A program made the translations under genes and the position numbers. From positions 12,751,113 through 12,815,112 of the forward strand of contig NC_058163.1 of NCBI RefSeq assembly GCF_020080835.1: a stretch of DNA of 64,000 bases, given 5' to 3'. A model generated the notes under the pieces. The model was not told where the DNA came from. It saw only the letters and a program-made list of their open reading frames with translations, and did no database searches. The stretch is from Cotesia glomerata. Taxonomy: Eukaryota; Arthropoda; Insecta; Hymenoptera; Braconidae. This document shows, in pieces, positions 1 through 10,044 of this stretch; positions within the stretch are counted from its first letter, which is position 1, and every line of letters starts with the position of its first letter.

Positions 1-879
1 CATCTGTTTGACATCACTTTTGAGAAGATCAACCAGTGGATGGATACAGTGAACCTACAACTGGCCAAGCAGAAGACCGAAGCAGTGCTTATTACCAGCC
101 GAAAAGTAGTGAGAGCTAGTCTCGCACGATTGATCTCGAACGTCGGAGGCCCAAAGCATAGCAGGAGGCTGCTATTGTCATCAGTAGTCACATCGGTGCT
201 TATCTACGGAATATCCACTTGGGCTGACGCACTAGAGGTGCAAGATTCATGGAGAAAAGCTGGACCAATATATCGTATGAGTGCACTACAAGTAACTAGC
301 GCCTTCCGCACAATATCAGAGGAAGCAGTGTGTGTTATTTCCGGTACTCTGCCTCTCAGAGTCCTAGCTTAGGAAAGACGGAACCTATACCAACGAAAAA
401 GGTCAACCACACTGAGCCCTAAAGAACTTAGAAGGGAAGAACGGCAACACAGCATCGCAAGATGGCAACAGGAGTGGAATTCTTCAGAGAAAGCTCGGTG
501 GACGTACCGTCTCATACCTCGGATTGATATGTGGTTCAACCGGAGTCACGGTGAGATCAACTATTATCTAACGCAGATGTTATCAGGACACGGATGTTAC
601 CGGAAGTATCTTCACCGCTTTAAGCACGATGATACCCCAGAGTGCCCGTCCTGTCCAGGGGTCAATGAAGATGCGAAGCATGTTTTCTTTGTGTGTCCAC
701 ATTTAAACCAACAGTGCGATGAGTTAGAGAAGATTCTGAAAAAGAGAACCCAACCAGAGTCAATAGTAGAAGCAATGTTGTCGTCAGAAGCTGCCTGGAA
801 CGCCACAAGCACTTTTGCTACAAAAGTGCTTACCGAGTTGCGATCCACTGAGAGGAAAAGAGCGAAAGACAGAATCTAG
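1..879 (+). pseudogene. Family A ORF2 C-terminus (RT end and CCHC domain), broken
   Basis: Encodes the end of the reverse transcriptase (QLAKQKTEAVLITSRKV), the post-RT region (SVVTSVLIYGISTWADALE) and the C-terminal zinc finger CPSCPGVNEDAKHVFFVC (C-X2-C-X8-H-X4-C), typical of R1-clade ORF2. Two lesions are visible. A TAG stop interrupts the frame at about 370. An in-frame deletion of about 40 codons joins SRKV directly to VRASLARL; copies A1 and A2 have a YLGVMLDARLNFKQQVEH segment in between. The frame after the stop is open to the normal end at about 879. It cannot make a working ORF2 protein. Confidence 0.85.
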
Positions 880-1138
880 AAGGAAGAGATAACATCTTAG
901 CCACCAGAAGGAAGAGCGGCAGCTAATTCCTCCCCCCGCGAAGAAATGCCTTACGGCGGTACCATGGGGGATCAGAGGATAGAAGAGAAAAGGGTTTAGG
1001 GTTTAGTGGGTAGGGGCGTCAGCGTTGAGTTTTAGTATGACGCTGCGTCGAGTCGCTACATATCCAGGCCAAACAGCTATGCCTAGAATCCGTAAAAAGG
1101 ATTCCCCCCCTCTTAAAAAAAAAAAAAAAAAAAAAAAA
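1..1138 (+). mobile_element. R1-clade LINE family A, copy A0 (3' part, runs off window)
   Basis: This is the 3' third of a family A non-LTR retrotransposon. It holds the end of ORF2 (to 879), a 3' UTR of about 240 bases, a C-run just before the tail, and a poly(A) tail at about 1,115-1,138. The UTR is shared with the other family A copies and includes the sequence around the phrase gggtttagggtttag. The tail passes directly into (CA)n and then into the outer part of a TTAA-transposon TIR, so the insertion point is the microsatellite. R1-clade assignment rests on the ORF2 C-terminus and on the RT and endonuclease seen in copies A1 and A2. The 5' part lies outside the window. Confidence 0.85.
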
Positions 1139-1174
1139 CACACACTCACACACACACACATACCTACATACATA
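1139..1174. repeat. (CA)n/(CATA)n tract at the A0 3' junction
   Basis: CA dinucleotides then tacctacatacata. The tract lies exactly between the A0 poly(A) tail and the TIR end, the same arrangement seen at five other LINE ends in the window. Confidence 0.9.
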
Positions 1175-1315
1175 CGGACATCATCGCGAAAACATTCAAG
1201 GAAGCTTTCTAGGACCTTAAAACGTCAAGATCTGATTAGAACTCGATTTTCGAAAAACGGGGTGAAAACAATAACTTCCCGATTTTTGAAAATTTTTAAT
1301 TTTCTTAGCGGAAAG
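1175..1315 (-). mobile_element. TTAA-transposon TIR, outer part, minus orientation
   Basis: The sequence from acggacatcatcgcg to cttagcggaaag matches the outer 150 bp of the long TIR found repeatedly here. It contains the conserved stretch cgattttcgaaaaacgggg and ataacttcccgattttt. It ends at TTAA (1,316-1,319), the expected target duplication. The inner part of this TIR is not present on the other side of A0 within the window. Confidence 0.75.
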
Positions 1316-1446
1316 TTAAAAAACAAGCGGAAGTTATGATATTCTCAGTGAAAAAGTTGTAGCTACTTAAGATCGGTGTAAAGTAAGTGACAGATATGCT
1401 GTATTTATATTAACAGCTATCTGCCAGTTGCTTATTGATATGAGAT

Positions 1447-2940
1447 GTGGATACTAGATGTGGATATCAACTTTTTGATTATCAATCGATCATCCATTCG
1501 AAGACATCGACAAACTCTGCAAGAGTCAAAATCAATAGAAATAAAAACTTCCAAGACTTAAAGTTATCACCTATCATTGAACACTGGGACGGAAAATTAT
1601 TACCAAATTTATTAAATACCGAAACTGTTCATCGATTTCTAGTAATAATTACTTCGGAGAACAAAGAAATTATGTTAGGTGTACCAACAAGTGAATATGG
1701 AACTGGAATGGCCCAAGCTACTATTGTTTACGAAACATTACTTGATTGAGGATTTGACACATCTGTTAAAGCGATATGCTGTGATCCACTCCCTCAAATT
1801 TAGGAATTCGGAATGGTGCTGCTGCATTGTTGGAGAAATTGTTAGAGAGAGATTTATTATATCTTCCGTGTAGGCGTCACATTTTCGAAATTGTCCCAAG
1901 ATATGTATTCGAAGCTATTTTTCGGAATATTGTTGGGCCTAATGTTCCACTATTTATTCGATTTCAAAAGCAATGAGAAGCTTTAAATAAATTGAATTAC
2001 AAAACAGGATTAGATGATCCGAAAAATGAGAACGCGTTAACAATATAAAAAATCAGGTCTATAAAAACATTTGCCAGTGAAGTTCTGCCAACAAAGCTAC
2101 CTCGTGATGATTACAAAGAGTTTTTGGAGCTTACTCTAGTCTTCATTGGTGTTATCCCAGAAAAATTTAGTTTTCGTAAGCCAGGAGCTTGCCATCATGC
2201 ACAATGGATGGCAAAAGCTATTTACGTACTAAAAATGTACCTGTTTCGTGAACCAGTTATCTTTGAAAAAAGGTGAAGAAAATAAACTTCGACAAAAATG
2301 TGTTTTTGTGACAACTGTTTATGTTAAAGCTTGATTTATATCATCTAATAGTGTAAGAGCTCCGTACCATGATCTACAATTAGTAAAAGAGCTAAACAAC
2401 TTTAAAGTGATTAAAAGTAATCTTGCTACTTATTGCCAGAGTTAGCGATCATGGCAATTTTTGATGAAGATGTACCACTAGAAACAAAATAAAAAATTGT
2501 GGCTAAGGTGCATACAGGAAGAGAAAAAATCCCAATCGATAATATTCCGGAAGACGACCAGTATTATACAAGTGATAAATTTTGCGTAAAACGCTTTCAA
2601 AGCAAGAGTATAAATGATGTATTGCATAACGATATCGACTTTTTTGTAACCGCAGAATCGATCAAATTTTTTGAAAGGTTTGAGTTACAAACAGAATTTT
2701 TAGAAATTAATCTTTCTGAATGGGCTCATTATGAAAGTTATAAAATTGCATTACGGTATACGTTCATCGAAAAACTATCGGTTGTGAATGACTGTGCTGA
2801 GAGAGTAGTTAAACTAGTGCAAGATTTTTGAAAACATTATACTAAGGATGAGAAACAAATGCAATATGTGTTACAATTGGTTAAGGATCATCGTCAAATG
2901 TTTTCTAACGCACTGAAAAAAACTAATGTAATAACTTTAT
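1447..2940 (+). pseudogene. Transposase-like gene, heavily decayed
   Basis: Successive open pieces in shifting frames read as one protein of about 500 residues. The first is 1,447-1,749 (HRFLVIITSENKEIMLGVP). Next come blocks around 1,750-2,270 with RHIFEIVPRYVFEAIF, LPRDDYKEFLELTLVFIGV and ACHHAQWMAKAIY. A last piece, 2,499-2,831, ends NDCAERVVKLVQDF. At least five stops or frameshifts interrupt it. The block order (acidic N-terminal half, the cysteine/histidine-bearing RRH and HHAQW region, C-terminal NDCAERxVKL) resembles a widespread uncharacterised insect family that I believe is hAT-like, but I cannot prove the superfamily by eye. No TIRs of its own could be defined. Confidence 0.5.
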
Positions 2941-2943
2941 GAA

Positions 2944-3404
2944 AGTATCTATGATTAAAGAAAAAATGATAATATTGGTACTTTTTTCGATTCATTGTAA
3001 TTTTAATAATCAATTTTTTCAATTAAATATTATTTTTCTTTTAGAACATACGTCAAGGTCAGAGAGGTCGTCCATAATATGAATATTAACCCTTTTTTTA
3101 TTTTTGAATTATTAAATGACGATAAAAATGGAAAAAACCATAAAATTGACTAGAACTTTGATTTTGACCTCGAATAACTTTCGAACCAGTCAAGATAGCG
3201 AAAAATCATAAGAGACCTTTTTTGTAGAACGTTAAATTTGCTATAAGAATTGTTATTGGTTGACACGATCTGTTCATTATTTCATGATGAGAAAAATTTC
3301 AAAGTATTAACAGAACTTTTCCCGTGTTATTTCCATTTAAAACTTTGGCTATCGAAGGGGCCGGGTTAATATTAAAATTAAGAGCTAAAATTTGGCATAA
3401 ATTT
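2944..3404. other. AT-rich spacer without gene
   Basis: No open frame of note and no recognised repeat. The stretch before the TIR contains general AT-rich sequence with several short T and A runs. Confidence 0.4.
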
Positions 3405-4240
3405 TCAACTTTCCGCTAAGAAAATTGAAAATTTTCAAAAATCGGCTCGGCCGATCGGATCGACATAGGTGACGATTCAAAGAGTATCATTGCCATTAAA
3501 TTTCGTGAAAATTTGAATCGATTCGGTTTGCTAGATTTTGAGAAATCTCAAAAATAAAATTTTCAACAAATTGTTTTTTTGGAATAACTTCTAAACGGCT
3601 TCACCGATCAATTCTAAAAACTGATTAGCTCTTAAGCTTAAAAAACCACGCCGATTACTACCAGTCCCATCGAAATCGGTTGATTCGTTCGAGAGTTATC
3701 GAAAACGAAAAATTTCGAAAAATGTGTTTTTTTCACATAACTTCGAGATTTCTTTTTGGATTGTTTTTGACGAAATAAAATAATTATTAGAGCCCAAAAA
3801 ATCACGTCGATCGCCACCAAGAACGTGAAAATTGGTCGATTGGTTCGTGAGTTATCGTTGTCGAAAAAATTCGGAAAAAGTGAATTTTTCAAATTTCTCT
3901 AAGATTTTCGGTTTGATCAGTTTGTTTTCGAAAGTATATCATATATTTCGAAGAAGCGCGTGGAATACTGCCAACTGCGTGAAAATCGATTCATTCATTT
4001 AGAAATTATTGCAGTTTGAAAATTCAAAAAATACTGTTTTATTAAACTTCGATCAGCCTTTTGAGCTCGAAGAGCTCAAAAACATACAAAATTTATTTCT
4101 TTGAGCTCGGAGAGCTCAAAATAACACACAAATTGTATTTTTGAGCTCGAAGAGCTCAGAAACGTCATAAGTGCAATTTCAAGCGTTTAGGTATGGAATT
4201 GGCGGGAAGTTGCAGGGATGGTCTTTAGGGTCAACCATTT
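3404..4240 (+). mobile_element. TTAA-transposon TIR copy, plus orientation, lacking the TG tract
   Basis: Starts ttcaactttccgctaagaaaattg, a mutated TTAA plus CTTCCCGCTAAG end. It continues through the interior blocks with cggttgattcgttcgagagttatcg and ends with three GAGCTC palindromes and gcgggaagttgcagggatgg. About 40 bp from the outer end it jumps to unrelated sequence, and the (TG)n-containing part is missing. It could pair with the minus-orientation TIR at 7,997-9,018, but the sequences inward of the two ends do not match each other. Confidence 0.75.
4060..4160. repeat. Triplet of TTTGAGCTCGAAGAGCTCAAA-like palindromes
   Basis: Three near-palindromes of about 20 bp with the core GAGCTCGAAGAGCTC, spaced about 40 bp apart. 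The same set recurs at the inner end of other TIR copies (27.33-27.43, 34.26-34.32, 36.38-36.44 and 37.71-37.77 kb, degenerate at 8.10-8.13 kb). Confidence 0.8.
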
Positions 4241-4327
4241 TCCAGATTGTTTTTATAGATTTTGAACCGATTTATGACTGTCGTGAAAAAAAAGTCGAAC
4301 ATATGACCTAAATATGGACCACCCTCA

Positions 4328-5597
4328 TATACATACCCAGGTAACATGTGCTTGAGCAAGATTTAGGTGCGAGTGTCTTGAGCAAAACCCCTAGTTGCTA
4401 GTGTCTTTTTCTACATATGGGTCTTGCTCAAGTTCATGTAGAAAGAACTGCTCCAAGATTTATGTGATATCCCCTGTAGATGGATAACTAGGGATAAGGT
4501 TCTTATTTCTAGAAGTGATGACTAGTCGAATCTAAAATGATTGTAAGTTTATTAAGAACAATGTCTAACAAGAAAAATGGCACGTCTTTGTCAAATGCTC
4601 GTATAGAACTAATTTTCACACACAGGTCAACTGACCCTCAGCACTCATCCCCTTTTCCCACTCCTCGTACTTACTCTGCCATCTCTCAAAAATCATACCT
4701 ACGTACCTTAGTACATACTCTCGTTCTCATTCTTTCTCTCTTGCACTCATACACTCCAGACATCGTATCTTACAGCTAGACTTAAATACTACCTGATGGC
4801 CTACGCTTTTGGCGTATACTCTTTTTATTTTTGATATTACATTTATATATAACCAGCTCGAGACATCTTGTGCAAGAATATGAGACAAGTCTAATGCAAG
4901 GTGCATTGAAAAACTTTCTGACGGATTATTTGAATCAGAAACTCACAACAGACACTTACCCATGACTCGCTCAAGATTTGCTCAAGATCCGTAATCCTCA
5001 GTAATTTGTTCATTTCTAAAGCATTTGTCAAACAAAAACTAACAGCAAATGTTGAAGCGTGACTCGCTCAAGATGCATGATGCGTTATATATTTTATAGC
5101 GCTTTTTCCCCTCCACTACTTGAAGATGTATTGATTCAGTGGTTCTCATTTTAAAATAATTTTGTCTTGATCGGTAAAACAGTAGGTCTATACTCTAAAA
5201 GGTTAAGCTGAATGAGATCCACTGATCATATAGTAAATATAGGAGGAGTAGAATGATGCGAACGGTCATTCGAAAACATTTGATCTTGAGCAGATCTTGA
5301 GCAAGTCTTGCACAAGTATATTCAGCATGCTTCTGTATCAGTCTTTCTCAAGAATTGATATAGTTAGTTTATCGATAAGCATCTTCAGATTTTCTCAATT
5401 TTCTTACACAATTATTGAGCTATAATCTGACCCAAAGTTCTTAAACAAAGCCGAAAGGCTTGTTCAAAACTTGTAAATTGAATTTGCTACAAGTATCTGG
5501 AACAAGACTCATAAGTAGAAAAAGACACTAACAACTATCGAAATTGAGATCAGACTTGCTTAAGCGTTTAAAAAGATTGCTATATGGGTAAATGCTT
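4328..5597. mobile_element. MITE-like element with imperfect TACCCA-type inverted ends
   Basis: The left end (cataTACCCAGGTAACATG, then cttgagcaagattt, then agttgctagtgtctttttctac) is matched on the opposite strand at the right end (cattTACCCATATAGC, gcttaagcaagtct, agttgttagtgtctttttctac). The imperfect inverted repeat is over 100 bp long and separated by about 1 kb. The interior carries many TTGAGCAAG/CTTGCTCAAG motifs. No transposase is visible. The exact ends and target duplication are unresolved. Confidence 0.55.
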
Positions 5598-5647
5598 AGA
5601 TAAATATGTATTGGAATAGTTTACTATAATAGACATTAATAATTATG

Positions 5648-6046
5648 ATGCTGAAGTTAGTAGACATCTGTCAATTTTTTGAATTTTTATTACATGTCAA
5701 CGATAAAAAACATATTTAAAAAAAAAATTTGCACTTGTAATTTTTTTTTTAATTTTTAGACGTGAAATTTTTTAATTAAAATTTTTTCATGATGATTTTA
5801 TTATTATAAAAGTCCTAAAAATTGACAGATGTCTGTTAATTTTTGAAAATTGAGTTAGCCGACATCTAAAAATTTTTAGAATTTTATTTATTGAAATAAT
5901 TGTTGCAAAAGAAATTTTTTTAAAAAATTTCATTCGCAAAAAATTTGAAGAATTATAAATGCAATTTTTAAAAAATATTTTATAGTTCTAATTTAATAAA
6001 TGAAAAAAAAATTAAAAAATTAAAAACGTCGACTAACTTTAGTATT
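5648..6046. mobile_element. Short MITE-like element, ends CTGAAGTTAGT / ACTAACTTTAG
   Basis: The left end gctgaagttagtagacatctg is inverted at the right end (cgtcgactaactttagtatt). A further internal inverted copy lies at about 5,822-5,870 (gacagatgtctg and gagttagccgacatc). About 400 bp, AT-rich, non-coding. Confidence 0.5.
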
Positions 6047-6181
6047 ATTGTTAATTTCAGTATAATTAATAATTCCAAAAGAAGTGCCCATTTTACCCCA
6101 AACGTTCGATATGTCTACTTTTACTACTTTCCTAACCTAAAACTAAAAATCATTGCTTTGAGTATATTCAAACATACCATT

Positions 6182-6268
6182 TATTTATAGTTAACAAATC
6201 TGATTTGGTTGAAATATATCATTGTTAGTACCAAAGAAATATTTGTTAACTATAAACAAATCTGGGTT
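6182..6268. repeat. Short inverted repeat TTTATAGTTAACAAAT
   Basis: A 16-bp arm, TTTATAGTTAACAAAT, is repeated in perfect inversion at about 6,242-6,257 beside the (TA)n tract. It may be a mini-MITE. Confidence 0.5.
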
Positions 6269-6273
6269 TCATT

Positions 6274-6278
<5 letters not shown>

Positions 6279-6354
<76 letters not shown>
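6279..6354. repeat. (TA)n microsatellite
   Basis: About 38 uninterrupted TA units. Confidence 0.95.
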
Positions 6355-6359
<5 letters not shown>

Positions 6360-6979
6360 TTTGAAAAGTCATATTAAGTCATATGACTTTAAATATACAA
6401 AAAAAATAATTAATAATTATAAAATATTAACTTTAATAAAATGCACTAGTAGATTTTTCAATTCTCTACAAATGCATTTTTTATTTTTGACAAATTATTG
6501 TTTTTACTATTTTCTTTCAATTTAAAAAATTAATTTAAATGTGATAAATTTCAGTCTTATTCAACTTTTAAAGGAATGTAGCAGCATGATCTGATTTATC
6601 TATCAATTATTCAAATAATCGAAATATATAAATAGTTAACTCAATATTTTATTCTACAAATATAAATATTTTTTAATATTTAGTCATAATTTTATACATT
6701 ATTTTACCATATCCACCATTTGAAACATTACATCTCAACAACTTCAAAAAAACTAGCCATTGATTTGAGTAGCTGCTTGAACCTGTTAAACAATTCGGTA
6801 ACTTTGTTCACTGTGTTCTTCTCGACTAGTCACTTTGAAATTTGTACGTTTCAGAGTCTCTTCAGTTCCATTACTTCCACCTAAAAAACATTGCACTCAT
6901 TTTATTAAATTTATTAGATGAATAAAACATTTTTAATTATAAAGTTGTTAAATTTCTCCAAAGAGTCAAATTTACTATA

Positions 6980-7380
6980 CATAGATAGATAGATAGATCA
7001 TTTATTTATGCCAAGGCTGTGGCCGAATGGCAAGTATAAACAGAAAAATACAATTTAATTACAATTTTCTTAATATAGTACATAGTATAAGTACATAAAC
7101 ATATAATGAACTTATTTAACGACTTAATAATTCTCTCAATTTTATTGATTTAAGTTTATTGATTTAATTGAGCACCATTAGACAAACCTATTGAGTTATA
7201 GATCTAAGTTAAACAGATAGTCATAAACCTTATTTTTAAAAATTTCAATGCTTGATGCATTGATTACCTCAGTTGGTAGTTCTTCCCATAATCTGATAGC
7301 AGTTACAACAAAAGAGAACTCATAATGCGTAGTGTTGAAGTTTGGCATTTTAAAGGTGACATAGCTACTTAATATACTTC
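6980..7380 (-). mobile_element. LINE 3' fragment with (TCTA)n tail
   Basis: On the minus strand the frame reads SFVVTAIRLWEELPTEV followed by INASSIEIFKNKVYDYLF. This is the LW-LP block that ends many CR1/L2/RTE-type LINE ORF2 proteins. It is followed by a UTR of about 180 bp and a 3' tail of TCTA units (plus strand agatagatagatagatc, 6,980-6,998). It is strongly 5' truncated. The clade is not assignable from this fragment. Confidence 0.6.
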
Positions 7381-7996
7381 AGTTAAAAGATTTTCCAATT
7401 CATTCCCAGAGAGCTAGAAAGTTATTGAAGAATCATCATTGGTATCATTTTTACACAACATTACTAATACAATTCATTTGTGCCATTTAATAATAATTAA
7501 TAGCAACATTTTATTAGATCGTTTAATTTATCAAATATTATGTTAGGTAAGCATTTTATTTTTCTATTCAAGATATTAAAATTATCAATTTTTAATCAGT
7601 TTTGTAAAATTATGAGTGAGAATTTGATGTATAATCAATAATCCTACTCTCTGGGGGCATACCTGACCAGCTATGCATCAAACTATCAAAGCTATACGTT
7701 GAATCACAACGTCATTTTTGTCTTCAGTTTTTCTGTTGAAATTATATAAGTAAATAATCATCTTGATAATTCTTTTTCCATTCAATTATTTCATCATATG
7801 ATAATCAATTATTGCTCTACAAGTGTCACATATTTTATAAATTATGTATTAATTAAAAATTAAATAATATTCTTGCTTCTTACCAACACAAAAATCAAGG
7901 TAACCTTCCTCATCTGACAAATTTGATAATTACTGATTGACCATCTATAATAGTGCTTTGTCCTCTGTTTCCTAATCGTTGAGTGATACAAAAAAA
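7381..7996. other. AT-rich spacer without gene
   Basis: No coding or repeat signal that I can support. Confidence 0.4.
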
Positions 7997-8625
7997 ATTA
8001 GGACGACGGTTGACCCTAAAGGCCATTCCTGCAACTTCCCGCTCATTTTGTAATTAAGCGCTCAAAATTACACATTACGTATATGATTTTTGTGTCATTT
8101 TGAGCTTTTTAAGCTCAAAACTCTAATAGCAGTTTAATAAAACGCAATTTTTTGAATTTTCAAACGGCAATAACTTTTGAATGAATGAACCGATTTTGAC
8201 GCGGTTGGCGGCATTCGACGCAGTTTCTGAAGTTCCATAAAGAATTTCTAAGTTTAAATCAATCGAGCCAGGAATTTCGAAGTAATTTCGAAAAAACACT
8301 TTTTTCAGTTTTCTTTCGACAACGATTACTCACGAAAGAATCAACCGATTTTGACCGGGCTTGCGGTGATCGACGTGGTTTTTTGATTTTAACAGATGAT
8401 TAGATTTTGGAATTGATCGGTAAAGCCATTTAAAAGTAATTCGAAAAAAACCACATTTCAAAAAATTTTTTTCGTAGTTTTTTTGAGATTTCTCAAAATC
8501 TATAGGTTCGAATCAGTCCAAATGGTATTTAAAATATAAGTTTGGTCAAGCCCTTTTGAATGGCGTCAACCACGGTGGAATCGGTCAAGCCGTGTTCAAC
8601 AAATCGGTCAACACACACACACACA

Positions 8626-8676
<51 letters not shown>

Positions 8677-9018
8677 ATACAGACGTATGGACATCATCGT
8701 GAAAGTAGTCAGGAAAGCTTCTTAGGGCTTCAAAACGTCGAGATCTGTTGAAACCTCGATTTTTGCAAAACGGGGTAAAACCAATAACTTCCCGATTTTT
8801 CGAAAATCTTCGATTTTCTTTGCAAGAAGTTAAAAAATCTTCGATTTATTTCGAACAGTCTAATACATACAAACATACGGACATCATCTCGAAAACATTC
8901 AGGGAAGCTTCCTAAGACCTCCAAACGTCAAGATCTGATGAGAACTCGATTTTCGAAAAACAGGGTAAAATCAATAACTTTCCGATTTTTGAAAATTTTC
9001 AATTTTTTTAGCGGGAAG
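7997..9018 (-). mobile_element. TTAA-transposon TIR copy with (CA)n and a duplicated outer end
   Basis: Runs from the inner end (ttaggacgacggttgaccctaaaggcc, then gcaacttcccgctc) through the interior blocks and (CA)n at about 8,610-8,673 to an outer end at about 8,829. A second copy of the outer 150 bp then follows (8,870-9,018), ending gcgggaag next to TTAA (9,019-9,022). The first outer end reads gcaagaagttaaaa. This copy shows what an unoccupied TIR microsatellite looks like. Confidence 0.8.
8610..8673. repeat. (CA)n tract inside TIR, no LINE insertion
   Basis: CA dinucleotides with one TA interruption. The TIR sequence resumes on both sides, so this is an empty landing site. Confidence 0.9.
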
Positions 9019-9022
9019 TTAA

Positions 9023-9528
9023 AAATTAACAATTAGTAGCAAAACACTTATTGTGAATTTCAGATGAAAGTTAAATTTACCTTCAAACATTTAATAGTTA
9101 AATTTAATAATCCTTTTGAAAATTTAAACATAAGTGTTATAATTGTAGACCTCCTAAAGTTATAATATGGTATTTGGACAAATCTCATTGCTGATTAGAA
9201 CCTCGACGGAATATTACCACTGTTTCATCAGCGAGACTGACTAGCACTCTATTTTGTATGTGACTGTAAATAAATATTTACAATTAAATTGAATTAGATA
9301 AAATGAAAACTGAAATAAGGAAACATAAATCCGAACAAAAACAGTTTCACTGTGAAAAAATCGCGCCAAGTCCACGTTCATAAGACTATTAGGAAAAAGA
9401 AATTTTTTTTTTCTTTACAAAAAGATACAAAATAAAAAAATTAAAAAATCCAAATAACCGATATGATTGTTTATGATTTTCGGAAATTAAAAAAAAATTT
9501 ATTGTAAATTTAAAGATTAAATTTAAAG
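9023..9528. other. AT-rich spacer without gene
   Basis: No supported feature. Poly(A) and poly(T) runs only. Confidence 0.4.
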
Positions 9529-9757
9529 ATGCTCGAGACCGCGAGCAAGATCATGAGTGAGACCACGAGCGAGACCGTGAGCGAGATCATGAGCGAGACC
9601 ATTAGCGAGATCATGAGCGAGACCACGAGCGAGATCATAAGCGAGACCACGAGCGAGACCATAAGCTAAATCATGAGCGAGACCACGATCGAGATCACGA
9701 GCGAGACAGAGCGAGATCATTAGCAAGATTACGAGCGATATCATAAGCGAGGCGTCA
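9529..9757. repeat. 12-bp minisatellite GCGAGAYCAYRA
   Basis: About 18 tandem units of 12 bp, for example gcgagaccacga and gcgagatcatga, alternating in the C/T position. Because 12 is a multiple of 3, the minus strand is an open frame of LARGLAHD-like tetrapeptide repeats. That frame is a by-product of the period, not evidence of a gene. Confidence 0.9.
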
Positions 9758-10038
9758 TGTAACTTTTTTTAGGCTAGAATGGCGTGAAAAACTTTTTAAT
9801 ACTTTCTTGTAAGGTATTTTTTCCTTTATAATTCCACGTACATTGCTAAGCATCTACAGGTTTATTTAAAGCAATTAAAAAATACAACATTCATTTTCAA
9901 TAAAATTGTAATTCTTAAACGAGATGGGCGTGTAACTTCTTTCGGGATGGAGTTGGATAAAAAACTTCTCAGTACGTTCTTGTAGAGTATTTTTTTCTTT
10001 ATAATTCCATGTGCATTGCTAAGCATCTACAGATTTAT
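9752..10038. repeat. Direct duplication of a 113-bp block, spaced 172 bp
   Basis: The block at 9,752-9,866 (cgtgtaacttttt... to gctaagcatctacaggtttatt) recurs at about 9,925-10,038 with moderate divergence (shared cctttataattccacgta and cattgctaagcatctacag). It sits between the minisatellite and the 102-bp satellite. Confidence 0.75.
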
Positions 10039-10044
10039 TGAAAA

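Noticed and set aside
950..1020. Telomere-like gggtttagggtttag
   Set aside because: The same phrase occurs at the same place in the 3' UTR of every family A LINE copy (for example 13,996, 21,885, 49,120 and 63,370), so it is LINE sequence and not a telomere.
9523..9744. 73-codon minus-strand frame with LARGLAHD repeats
   Set aside because: A 12-bp repeat is automatically open in frame. No start context or conservation is visible.
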